From positions 1 through 7,224 of the forward strand of contig CAZYXP010000186.1 in NCBI GenBank assembly GCA_964651325.1: a stretch of DNA of 7,224 nucleotides, in the 5' to 3' direction. The number at the start of each line of letters is the position of its first letter. Within the stretch, counting starts at the first letter, position 1. This document shows positions 1-5,661 of the stretch, one piece after another. The notes under the pieces are model-generated. The model worked only from the letters and a program-made list of their open reading frames with translations. It was not told the origin of the DNA and did not search any database. Position numbers and translations under genes: made by a program. The stretch comes from JADFOB01 sp964651325. GTDB lineage: Bacteria; Planctomycetota; Phycisphaerae; UBA1845.

Positions 1-573
1 CGATTCAATCTGGGCGACCAGCTTCTCATCTTCGGGCAGCGTTCTCGGCGAGAACTTCCCTACGACGTTGCCCTTTCGATCGACAAGGTATTTCTGAAAA
101 TTCCACTCCACATCCCCTGCGATTTTCTTGTCCACGTGGGTCGTCAGGTATTGATAGAGCGGGCAGATATCGTCGCCTTTGACGGATACTTTGGCGAACA
201 GATCAAACGTCGCCTTCCTTTCCACGCGACAGAACTTCTTGATTTCAGCGTTGGGCAATGGTTCTTGGCCACCGAAATTGTTGGCGGGGAACGCGAGAAT
301 CCGCAGGCCGCGATTCTTGTACTTTGAATAGATTGACTCCAAACTGGAGTACGTGGATTTCGTGAGGCCTCACTTGCTGGCGACGTTCACAATGAGCAGA
401 ACCTTGCCCTTGTACTCCGCCAGCGACGTGTCTTTGCCGTCGATATCTTTGACCGAAAAATCGCATACCGATTGAGCTTGCGTTTTCTGCGTCATGGTCG
501 ATTTGCCTTCCTCGGCGGATGGCCCGTAGGCCAGTCCACCAAACATCAGAGTGGAGATGATCAGGTAGCGCAT
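1..573 (-). CDS. gpx: Selenocysteine-containing glutathione peroxidase (3' end beyond window)
   Basis: Glutathione peroxidase family enzyme (thioredoxin fold), reducing H2O2 and organic hydroperoxides with thiol reductants. The minus frame opens at 573 and meets TGA at codon 68 (370-372), exactly where the family has its catalytic Cys or Sec: NVASK-U-GLT. The same frame stays open for 123 more codons with family landmarks: FGGQEP (100-105), FC (114-115), KVSVKGDD (128-135), PLYQYL (138-143), WNFQKYLVD (157-165) and FSPRT (174-178). Of the Sec/Gln/Trp/Asn catalytic tetrad, Sec68, Trp157 and Asn158 are present, but the Gln position (NQF in relatives) is Asn99. The 191 visible residues reach close to the usual C-terminus. 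Residues 1-20 look like a short signal peptide. Starting at 573 includes it but has no clear Shine-Dalgarno. An alternative ATG at 493-495 (Met27) has AGGAAGG 10 nt upstream and would give a cytosolic enzyme of standard length. The family call is firm; the Sec reading is strong, and the start is uncertain. Confidence 0.93.
336..350 (-). promoter_or_regulatory. Candidate bacterial SECIS stem-loop
   Basis: In the mRNA the sequence ACUCC-AGUUU-GGAGU forms a perfect 5-bp stem with a 5-nt loop inside the coding sequence. The loop starts 25 nt after the UGA. This fits the general bacterial SECIS model as I recall it: an apical loop roughly 16-37 nt after UGA, with a G among the first two loop bases (here the second). 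The short stem and the lack of an energy calculation keep this a candidate, although its placement beside a UGA in a peroxidase makes it convincing. It would bind SelB carrying Sec-tRNA. Confidence 0.7.
370..372 (-). other. In-frame UGA read as selenocysteine
   Basis: The codon TGA on the minus strand sits between AAG (Lys67) and GGC (Gly69) at the peroxidatic position of the glutathione peroxidase. Homologues have Cys or Sec here. The downstream frame is intact, conserved and has no other stop up to the window edge, which argues against a nonsense mutation. Recoding would need SelA, SelB, SelC and SelD elsewhere in the genome; none is in this window. Confidence 0.88.
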
Positions 574-626
574 GGGATGGTAATCCGTTCCGTTTGGGTG
601 CCTTCGGAATCAAAGCCCGCAAGCCC

Positions 627-655
627 ATCATCGCGCCGAGGTGTGGATTCGTCAA
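627..655 (-). promoter_or_regulatory. Candidate sigma-70 promoter of the peroxidase gene
   Basis: On the minus strand TTGACG (650-655) and GATGAT (627-632) are separated by 17 bp. The -35 matches the consensus at 5 of 6 bases and the -10 at 4 of 6. Transcription would begin near 620, leaving a leader of about 47 nt before the ATG at 573. It suggests the peroxidase gene can be transcribed separately from the kinase/regulator operon that ends 231 nt upstream. Confidence 0.4.
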
Positions 656-671
656 TGCGAATGGGCACGCC

Positions 672-689
672 ATCGCGTGCGATCGCGTG
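672..689. repeat. 8-bp direct repeat at 10-bp period upstream of the peroxidase promoter
   Basis: ATCGCGTG occurs at 672-679 and again at 682-689, one helical turn apart. On the minus strand this is CACGCGAT-CG-CACGCGAT. The nearer copy ends 17 bp upstream of the candidate -35 box. Direct repeats at a 10- or 11-bp period are typical of activator sites, but no regulator can be named from the sequence. Confidence 0.35.
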
Positions 690-804
690 ACCGAATGCGG
701 GGCAAGACGCGTTTCGGGGCATCTGGCGTCGGTTTGGGGACATCCTACCGCGGATAGTGCGCGCCTGGTCCGCGGGCTGTCGCACGCGGCTGAGACCTGC
801 GACG

Positions 805-1446
805 TCATTCCGCCGGATTCTGTTTTTCCGTGGGGTTTTTGCTACGGTTTTGGCCCAACCAGTAGTAGAGCTTTCTCTCGCTGATGCCGAGCTCGGCCGC
901 GGCGGCGGCCCGGTTTCCATCGTGCTGCTCCAGTGCTGCGAGGATGCAATCGCGTTCCATCTCTCGCAGCGTTTTGGGTGTGGCGATCTGCTGGCCCGAT
1001 TTGATCTCGCCTACCGTCGCTGATGCGATACCGCCGTCCTGATCGTTGCCCGGGTTGAACCGGATCCGCCACGCATGGTGCAACGCTCGCTCGATGTCGC
1101 CCAGCGATGCGGGCTTGGTGAGGAATTCGACCACGCCCAGCGTGATGGCCTTTTGGGCTGCTCCCAATGTCCCGAACCCGGTCAGAATGACCACCGCGGT
1201 TTCGGGCCATCGCTGCCGCAAAATCTCAAAAAAGGCGAGCCCATCCATGCCGGGCAAGCTCAGGTCAAGCAGAACAATGTCTCGGGGCTTGTTCTCCATC
1301 TTCTCTAGTGCCTCTTCGGCGCAGCTGGCCGCCTCCGCCGAAAAACCGCACTCGCGCGTGCCGGCCGCCAGGACTTCGCGCAAGCGGCTTTCATCCTCGA
1401 CCACCAAGACGGTCGTGTTTTCAGTTGTTTTCAGGCCTCGGGTCAT
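805..1446 (-). CDS. Response regulator, receiver plus Fis-type HTH (no AAA+ domain)
   Basis: 213-residue cytoplasmic response regulator. The receiver domain (about 12-127) has the acidic pair Glu17/Asp18, phosphoacceptor Asp61 in LLDLSLPGMDG, Thr89 in ILTGFG and Lys111 in LTKPAS. After a linker (about 130-158), residues 160-200 form a Fis/NtrC-type helix-turn-helix (GNRAAAAAELGISERKLYYW). There is no sigma-54 AAA+ module, so the architecture is that of the RegA/PrrA/ActR group rather than NtrC. The recognition helix (SERKLYYWL) differs from the usual RRTLYRKL form, so RegA orthology is not claimed. Its ATG overlaps the kinase stop codon (ATGA), with GGAGG four bases upstream inside the kinase gene, implying translational coupling. 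It is the output partner of the adjacent kinase; its target genes are unknown. Confidence 0.92.
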   Translation of the reverse strand: MTRGLKTTENTTVLVVEDESRLREVLAAGTRECGFSAEAASCAEEALEKMENKPRDIVLLDLSLPGMDGLAFFEILRQRWPETAVVILTGFGTLGAAQKAITLGVVEFLTKPASLGDIERALHHAWRIRFNPGNDQDGGIASATVGEIKSGQQIATPKTLREMERDCILAALEQHDGNRAAAAAELGISERKLYYWLGQNRSKNPTEKQNPAE

Positions 1447-2945
1447 GCCTCCTCCATGTCTTTAGTATAGCATGGCAGCTCGACGAGGAACCGGCTTCCC
1501 TTGTTCGGTCCGTCGCTGGTCACCGTAATGCGGCCTCCGTGGGATTCGATAATAGCGTGCGTGATCGACAGCCCCAGGCCCAGTCCGCGACCCGAGCTAC
1601 CCATTTTTTGAGTATAGAACGGCTCGAACACCCGGTCACGCGCTTCCGTAGTCAATCCCTTACCATTATCGGACACCACAAGTTCGATTTTCCCGTTTCG
1701 TTGCCGGCCTTCGATTCGAACCTCACCCACGTCGGGCTCGACGGCGTCTAAGGCGTTTAGGGTGAGATGGAGCACTACCTGTTTGAGCTCCGTGTCATTG
1801 CCGAAAACGTCCAATTGAGGAGCACGATCGCAATGAACACTGACGCTCCGATCGCGGTATTGGGTGAGCATGCCCACAATCGATGCTACTTCGTCGGTGA
1901 TTCGGTCGAGCGCCACACGCTCGCGATTCCCCACATCCCCTGCAGATAGGGATAGCAGTTTCTGGATGATATTCTTGCATCGGAAGGACTCGTCCCGCAT
2001 GATCCGCAGAGCCTCCTCGACATCCACCGGCTCAGACGCGTCCGTCTGCTTGTGCAATCGCCGCAGCGTCAGTTCCGCGTATCCAGAAATGATGTTCAGT
2101 GGGTTGTTGATTTCGTGCGCCACCCCTGCGGCCAGGAAACCGACACTTGCGAGTCGCTCCGAGCGCGCAAGCACCCGACTCTTCTCGCTGACCTGTCGCT
2201 CCAAGTCGTCGTAGAGATCGCGGAGTTCGGTTGCCATCTGATTGAAGTCTCCGGCAAGTTGAGCGTACTCTTCAGTATCGGTGACTTCAAGTCGTTCTTT
2301 GAGCTGACCGGATGCAATCTTTCTAGCGCCATCACGAAGGCGGCGAAGCGGCATGACGACGCTGCGGTACTGTGTGATGCCGACCGCTGCCATGGTGGCG
2401 ATTGTGGCCAAGGAGATGAAGGCTAAGGCCGCTAGGGTACGCTGCAACGCCTGCTTGGATTCCATTTGGGCGGCGGCGATTGCCTCGTCAGTTTCGACGG
2501 CAAGATGGTTGACCCCTTCCTTTACTCGGTCTATCGCGGCGAGGAGCCGGCCGGCGTTCCGCTTGTCGGAATCAATCTCCATGAGGGATGACAACGTCGT
2601 CAAATCCTCTTCCATCGCTGCCAGCAACCCTTGTTCCTCGTACTCATGGCGATGAATATCCCCTCGTTGGGTTCGCTGAAATCCTTGAATGGCTTGCAGA
2701 TCGCTCATCGTGGCGGCTATCGCGGTTCGGGCCCTGACGGGGTCCGAATCGGTTGCGATGACGATCTTTGCGCTCGACAGATGCTCGTCCAGCGTCAAGA
2801 CCATGTGTAGCTCATGGTATTCGTCTCGCGCTATTCTCACGGATTGCCGCGCTGCCAATAGCCCCCAAGTGGCCGAGCCGACGAGCAAGAGGAGCATCGC
2901 TGAGAGGACAACGATCTTCAGGGTCATCCGTTTCGCGAGCGTCAT
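1443..2945 (-). CDS. Membrane-bound sensor histidine kinase
   Basis: 500-residue inner-membrane kinase. TM1 is about 8-31, an extracytoplasmic helical sensor region runs about 32-168, TM2 about 170-191, HAMP about 192-245, and a short coiled coil leads into the dimerisation domain. Phosphoacceptor His277 lies in VAHEINNPLN, followed by the N box with Asn397 (HLTLNALDAV), G1 DNGKG (426-430), F box FEPFYTQK (440-447) and G2 GRGLGLGLS (452-460). All catalytic motifs are intact. The sensor region resembles the helical-bundle type and has no recognisable ligand motif, so the signal is unknown. The ATG at 2943-2945 has GGAG five bases upstream. The gene is first in the operon; its TGA overlaps the regulator's start codon. 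A TATGAT at 2981-2986 is the only promoter-like hexamer close upstream, without a good -35. Confidence 0.94.
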   Translation of the reverse strand: MTLAKRMTLKIVVLSAMLLLLVGSATWGLLAARQSVRIARDEYHELHMVLTLDEHLSSAKIVIATDSDPVRARTAIAATMSDLQAIQGFQRTQRGDIHRHEYEEQGLLAAMEEDLTTLSSLMEIDSDKRNAGRLLAAIDRVKEGVNHLAVETDEAIAAAQMESKQALQRTLAALAFISLATIATMAAVGITQYRSVVMPLRRLRDGARKIASGQLKERLEVTDTEEYAQLAGDFNQMATELRDLYDDLERQVSEKSRVLARSERLASVGFLAAGVAHEINNPLNIISGYAELTLRRLHKQTDASEPVDVEEALRIMRDESFRCKNIIQKLLSLSAGDVGNRERVALDRITDEVASIVGMLTQYRDRSVSVHCDRAPQLDVFGNDTELKQVVLHLTLNALDAVEPDVGEVRIEGRQRNGKIELVVSDNGKGLTTEARDRVFEPFYTQKMGSSGRGLGLGLSITHAIIESHGGRITVTSDGPNKGSRFLVELPCYTKDMEEA

Positions 2946-3280
2946 AAGTTCTCCGGTTCTTCCGCGGGTCCGGTGCGTCTATCATATCGTGCTACCGACG
3001 ATTCGGGGAGCCCGCTGCATGGCATGCGTAATCCGAGGTGGAAATCTGGTTTTGGGCTGGCTGGATCTGGGGTGGGATCGATCGCCATCATGGCGCTGGC
3101 GTTAGAGCGTGGCGCAGCCTCTTGCAACCTGCTGGGCGCCACCGCTCTAATCGCGACGGCGATTGACCTGTGGCGCTTGACGGTGCTGCGTTCGCTCAGG
3201 CTCCAAGTCGGCGGTTCACGTTGATGGCCGGGCACGACTCCTGGCGCTGCTCCGGTCGCCGAGTGGCGCTTCCGCTCGGA
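2946..3280. other. Intergenic region between porin stop and kinase start
   Basis: No convincing gene was found on either strand. On the minus strand a -10-like TATGAT (2981-2986) would place a kinase transcript start about 29 nt before the ATG, but the matching -35 is poor. CGCCAT and ATGGCG flank a single base at 3083-3095. A strong inverted repeat lies at 3102-3150. A hairpin-forming repeat (CCGAGTGG / CCGCTCGG, 3259-3279) sits one base beyond the porin stop codon but lacks a T tract; it pairs fully only on the plus strand, where one pair is G-U. The plus-strand open frame 2973-3224 is short and shows no family signature. Confidence 0.6.
3102..3150. repeat. Long inverted repeat (14-bp stem with one bulge)
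   Basis: TTAGAGCGTGGCGC (3102-3115) is complementary to 3136-3150 over all 14 bases, with a single extra C bulged in the right arm at 3142. The 20-nt loop can extend the stem by AGC/GCT. No T tract follows on either strand, so it is not a classic intrinsic terminator. It lies 131 nt past the porin stop codon and 157 nt before the kinase ATG, so it could act as a 3' RNA stabiliser, a transcription insulator or a dispersed repeat. Confidence 0.7.
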
Positions 3281-4672
3281 TCAGAAGAGAATCCGGACGC
3301 GAATGCCGGCGACAAAGGCATCTCGATCGGTCTCAAGCCCTCCGGGATTTTGCACATACTGAAGATCGGGCGTAATCGCCAGCCAGGGCGTTACCCTGAT
3401 TTGGTAGTACAGTTCGTACACGGTTTCGCGGTCGGCCGCTTGATCGACTTCACGACGATACTGATCGGACATGATGCCCTGGGCTACAGCCAGCCCGATT
3501 TCATCTTTGTTGCGCCCCTTGATCAGCCCCTGGTAGTGCGCTCCAAACGACCAGAAATTCTCGATCTTCTCAACTTCTTCTTTGGCGTGGCCGAAGCGGA
3601 AGAACAGCCCCAGTCCTTGCTTGTCCTGCGGGTCGTCGTTTTCCTTGAACACAAACTGGTCGAACGAGAAATAGTAGCCGATGTTGTTGCTCTTGGTGCG
3701 AAGGGCACGTGCGTCGTCGCTTGTGTCTTGAAAGATGGTGCGCGGCCGACCATCGTACCAGAGCCCAAAGCGATAGTTGCCCCCGAGCGTGCCGCGCGCG
3801 GTCTTGAATTTGGGTGAAAACACAGCTTCCCACATGCCAAGGAATCGATCCGGACCGTGGAACGTGGTGCGAATCAAGCCACGCTTGGAGCCTCGGGACG
3901 TGCCGTCGAACACGCCCATCTGGAAGTAGAACCAATCGTTGGGTCGAATCTTGATCCATGCGCCACCGGCCGTCGTATGCGGAACGTTGGCCGTCCGACG
4001 AAACCAACTGTTGATGAACATGTAATCTTCATTGCGTGCGTAGTCATTGCGGTCGAAGAGGTCTTTCTTGCTCTCCAGTCGCCCGATGCGCATGTCGATC
4101 TTGCCATCAAGAAACTTCTGGCCGATCCACCACTTGCTGACGAATACAGGGTCATCTTCGCCCTCATCGGCATTCACCTTGGACAGGCCGCCAATTTTGC
4201 CTTTGTTGATTCCCAACGCCTCGCGCCAATGGCCCTTGGTCTTGATGTAGCCGTAGCCGCCTTTCCACAGGCCCATCTTGCCGAAGTCCGTCTTGAGCAC
4301 CAGATCGTAGCTGCCCGCCTGGCGAAACCCCTGCTCTGCGCTAACGCCGCCATGGAGATTCACAAACGCTTGCTGTTGGTAGGCCAAGCTGAACTTGAAG
4401 CCGTGTTTTTCCAAGTCCAGCCGCACGCCGCCCCAATCACCGGTCATGAACTTGTAGCTAGGGTCGAACAAGCCATGAATCTTCCGGGGTTGATTGTCCT
4501 GCTTCGTGGGCGCTTCGATTGCGGCGTCAGTGTGGGGTTTCACCGCGGTCTTATCGTCGTTTTTCGTCGGAGTCTGCTCGGTTTGAGCGGTAGCCTTGGG
4601 ATTTGAAATAAGCGCCAGGCAAAGCACGGCGCCCACCATCGCCACGCGCTGGTATCGCTGCTTCGGGGTCAT
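3281..4672 (-). CDS. OprB-like carbohydrate-selective outer-membrane porin
   Basis: 463-residue outer-membrane beta-barrel protein of the OprB family, passive uptake of sugars or similar small solutes. A signal peptide occupies residues 1-29: basic MTPKQRYQR, a hydrophobic core, and AxA cleavage at ATA. A Thr/Lys/Pro-rich linker (about 30-55) precedes the family N-terminal signature, TGDWGGVRLDLEKHGF. The rest is rich in alternating aromatic strands (WWIGQKF, FYFQMGVFDG, YRFGLWYDG, ELYYQIRVTPWLAITPDLQYVQNP) and ends in Phe (RVRILF), as expected for BAM-dependent insertion. The start at 4670-4672 is preferred to an upstream in-frame ATG (4712-4714) because GAGGAG lies five bases before it and a signal peptide begins there. 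It is monocistronic by appearance, divergent from the gene at 5094. Substrate specificity cannot be read from sequence. Confidence 0.9.
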   Translation of the reverse strand: MTPKQRYQRVAMVGAVLCLALISNPKATAQTEQTPTKNDDKTAVKPHTDAAIEAPTKQDNQPRKIHGLFDPSYKFMTGDWGGVRLDLEKHGFKFSLAYQQQAFVNLHGGVSAEQGFRQAGSYDLVLKTDFGKMGLWKGGYGYIKTKGHWREALGINKGKIGGLSKVNADEGEDDPVFVSKWWIGQKFLDGKIDMRIGRLESKKDLFDRNDYARNEDYMFINSWFRRTANVPHTTAGGAWIKIRPNDWFYFQMGVFDGTSRGSKRGLIRTTFHGPDRFLGMWEAVFSPKFKTARGTLGGNYRFGLWYDGRPRTIFQDTSDDARALRTKSNNIGYYFSFDQFVFKENDDPQDKQGLGLFFRFGHAKEEVEKIENFWSFGAHYQGLIKGRNKDEIGLAVAQGIMSDQYRREVDQAADRETVYELYYQIRVTPWLAITPDLQYVQNPGGLETDRDAFVAGIRVRILF

Positions 4673-4756
4673 TCCGTCTCCTCGATGTGTAGATCGCATT
4701 TTTCCGGCGTGCAACTCGCTGCCTGTTAGCGTTGAAGCGCCCGAATTGGGCCGCCT

Positions 4757-4780
4757 CGGCGCGATTTATAACAGGCGCCG
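4757..4780. promoter_or_regulatory. Inverted repeat spanning the porin -10 box
   Basis: CGGCGC (4757-4762) and GCGCCG (4775-4780) are perfect inverted copies separated by 12 bases that contain the porin TATAAA hexamer. A dimeric protein bound here would block RNA polymerase, so it is a candidate operator. In a G+C-rich genome a 6-bp GC dyad can also arise by chance. Confidence 0.35.
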
Positions 4781-4793
4781 TCGTGGGAAGCAA
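4765..4793 (-). promoter_or_regulatory. Candidate sigma-70 promoter of the porin gene
   Basis: On the minus strand TATAAA (4765-4770, 5 of 6 consensus) has TTGCTT (4788-4793, 3 of 6) 17 bp upstream. A perfect TTGACA lies at 4795-4800 but is 24 bp from this -10 and so is not in register. Initiation near 4758 leaves a leader of about 85 nt before the porin ATG. The leader contains a short GCCC/GGGC hairpin near 4738-4750. Confidence 0.45.
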
Positions 4794-4801
4794 ATGTCAA
4801 A

Positions 4802-4817
4802 GCCATGTATCTATGGC
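4802..4817. promoter_or_regulatory. 16-bp dyad adjacent to the porin promoter
   Basis: GCCAT (4802-4806) and ATGGC (4813-4817) flank a 6-bp AT-rich centre. The dyad lies just upstream of the TTGACA at 4795-4800 and about 9 bp from the assigned -35, a position typical of an activator or repressor site. The binding protein is unknown. Confidence 0.35.
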
Positions 4818-4840
4818 GATAAAATCTGAGAGGGATTGGG

Positions 4841-4859
4841 TCAATAGCGCGCCTATTGA
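4841..4859. promoter_or_regulatory. 19-bp palindromic operator candidate
   Basis: TCAATAG (4841-4847) and CTATTGA (4853-4859) form a perfect 7-bp dyad around CGCGC. Its AT-rich arms stand out from the surrounding G+C-rich sequence. It lies about 48 bp upstream of the porin -35 and about 190 bp upstream of the promoter of the divergent gene at 5094, so it could serve either. The form suits a dimeric HTH regulator. Confidence 0.45.
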
Positions 4860-4863
4860 TTCA

Positions 4864-4881
4864 AGAGGCATCAGAGGCATC
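4864..4881. repeat. 9-bp tandem duplication
   Basis: AGAGGCATC occurs twice head to tail (4864-4872 and 4873-4881), five bases beyond the dyad at 4841-4859. It may be a replication slip or part of a binding array. Confidence 0.7.
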
Positions 4882-5049
4882 GAACGTGTTCATTGGGCCA
4901 AAACGGTTGGATCTGCTCCCCCTCAATGCGCAACTTGGACCGAAGGCGAGCTACGAATCGACGATGCGATCGAGCCCCGCGCGAATGCGCACTTGACCTG
5001 TCTGGCCGACCGGTCTTAAAGATCGCTTCTTGAAGGGCGGGCGGCGCGG
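4882..5049. other. Rest of the divergent intergenic region
   Basis: No gene signature was found on either strand between the tandem repeat and the promoter of the 88-residue protein. Open frames crossing it have no recognisable protein features and no ribosome binding sites that fit. A short CTTC/GAAG dyad lies at 5026-5035, upstream of the TATACT hexamer. Confidence 0.5.
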
Positions 5050-5055
5050 TATACT
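5027..5055 (+). promoter_or_regulatory. Candidate promoter of the 88-residue hypothetical gene
   Basis: TATACT at 5050-5055 matches the -10 consensus at 5 of 6 bases. The base block 17 bp upstream (TTCTTG, 5027-5032) is a weak -35, and a better TTGAAG (5030-5035) is only 14 bp away. Initiation near 5062 would give a leader of about 30 nt before the ATG. Confidence 0.4.
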
Positions 5056-5093
5056 CCTCGCTGTGAAATATTCGTCCCCAGGAGCCTAGAATC

Positions 5094-5360
5094 ATGCCTG
5101 AATCCGACCCGCCCTCGCCCAACGTGCCAGATCCGGAGCAGCTCCGTAAAGCCATGAAAGCGTTTAAGAAACGCCTGAAGCTGACCCGACTCGACGACGA
5201 ATCGAGCCTCGGGCATGGCCCGATGTCCGGGGGCAAGGCTTCCGGCGTCGTGGCGATCATGCCGCCTAACCAGTATCCGAAAGACGTCTGGGAGCACCTG
5301 GTCGCACTTGGCCGACTGAAAAACGCGGGCCATGGGCTTTATCAGCTACCCAATCCTTGA
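5094..5360 (+). CDS. Conserved-looking 88-residue hypothetical protein
   Basis: Function unknown. The ATG has AGGAG (5080-5084) nine bases upstream and a -10-like TATACT about 40 bp away, so it is a credible gene despite its length. The N-terminal 15 residues are Pro/Asp/Ser-rich. Residues 16-34 form a basic amphipathic segment (RKAMKAFKKRLKLTRLD), followed by a Gly-rich stretch with GPMSGGKASG (42-51). The C-terminal part (58-85, PPNQYPKDVWEHLVALGRL then GHGLYQL) looks like a small helix plus beta-hairpin, reminiscent of a winged-helix end. I recall similar short proteins from planctomycete genomes with the same KRLKLTRLDDES and GHGLY blocks, but no function is attached to them. There is no signal peptide and no membrane segment. 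It is the only plus-strand gene here, divergent from the porin. A nucleic-acid-binding role is only a guess from the basic segment. Confidence 0.82.
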   Translation: MPESDPPSPNVPDPEQLRKAMKAFKKRLKLTRLDDESSLGHGPMSGGKASGVVAIMPPNQYPKDVWEHLVALGRLKNAGHGLYQLPNP

Positions 5361-5411
5361 GCGCGATCTGCCGGCCTCATTACGGAATCAGGAGCTTTTG
5401 GAGCCGGAGCC

Positions 5412-5452
5412 GATTGGGGCCCACAATCCGGCCCACCGTCTGTGGGTGCCGG
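5412..5452. repeat. Two adjacent hairpin-forming inverted repeats
   Basis: GATTG/CAATC (5412-5416 and 5424-5428) enclose GGGCCCA. Overlapping its last base, CCGG-CCCAC and GTGGG-TG-CCGG (5428-5452) form a 9-bp stem with a 2-nt bulge and the loop CGTCT. They lie 52-92 bp after the stop codon of the plus-strand hypothetical gene and could end its transcript, but no T tract follows. Confidence 0.5.
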
Positions 5453-5533
5453 CGGAGCCAAGTGGAGCCCAATCCTGCTGAATCGTCCCCGAATCGCTAG
5501 TTGCCCGGGCTGCTCGTGGGAAAAAGCGGCCAC

Positions 5534-5561
5534 AAAAAAAACGGTCGTGTCAGACGCACCG
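5534..5561 (-). terminator. Intrinsic terminator for minus-strand transcription
   Basis: On the minus strand CGGTGCGT-CTGAC-ACGACCG (5542-5561) forms a 7-bp stem with a one-base bulge and is followed at once by eight T residues (5534-5541). A second small hairpin (CGCCT-AG-AGGCG, 5560-5571) abuts it upstream. The nearest upstream minus-strand gene is the PilZ gene, whose stop is about 420 nt away, so either that transcript has a long 3' UTR or an unannotated RNA ends here. Confidence 0.65.
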
Positions 5562-5583
5562 CCTCTAGGCGTATCTACTGGTG

Positions 5584-5647
5584 ACCCGCCGAGGTTTGTG
5601 TTTCTAGGTTTGAGATTCGAACCCCCAGCTGTCCAATCTCGGCGGGT
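5584..5647. repeat. Inverted repeat, 10-bp perfect stem with long loop
   Basis: ACCCGCCGAG (5584-5593) and CTCGGCGGGT (5638-5647) are exact inverted copies, extendable by about three weaker pairs. On the minus strand the stem closes a 44-nt loop that includes the T-arm-like TTCGAAT, and its 3' side ends 22 nt before the terminator hairpin at 5542-5561. On the plus strand it is followed by a pyrimidine-rich tract (TTTCCTTTTCCC). Confidence 0.6.
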
Positions 5648-5661
5648 TTCCTTTTCCCTTC

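Noticed and set aside
370..573. A complete 67-residue protein ending at the TGA, or a peroxidase pseudogene
   Set aside because: The frame beyond the TGA is intact and strongly conserved, the TGA falls on the catalytic residue, and a SECIS-like hairpin follows, so recoding explains the data better.
245..808. 187-residue minus-strand open frame
   Set aside because: It overlaps the peroxidase in another frame, has Arg/Pro/His-rich noise composition and no recognisable domain.
3101..3151. Integron attC site
   Set aside because: The outer bases read GTTAGAG at the 5' end and CTCTAAT at the 3' end, the reverse of the RYYYAAC…GTTRRRY layout, and there is no integrase or cassette array.
3857..4606. 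249-residue open frame antisense to the porin
   Set aside because: It lies wholly within the porin gene on the opposite strand, has no family motif, and is the expected shadow of G+C-biased codon use.
4786..4804. Sigma-54 promoter (TGGC…TTGC) for the porin
   Set aside because: The GG to GC spacing is 13 bases instead of the required 12, and sigma-54 promoters do not tolerate this shift.
5600..5645. tRNA gene or tRNA remnant on the minus strand (GGGGGTTCGAATC)
   Set aside because: The T-arm-like loop is not followed by a complementary stem, and no acceptor, anticodon or D arm can be paired at the expected distances.
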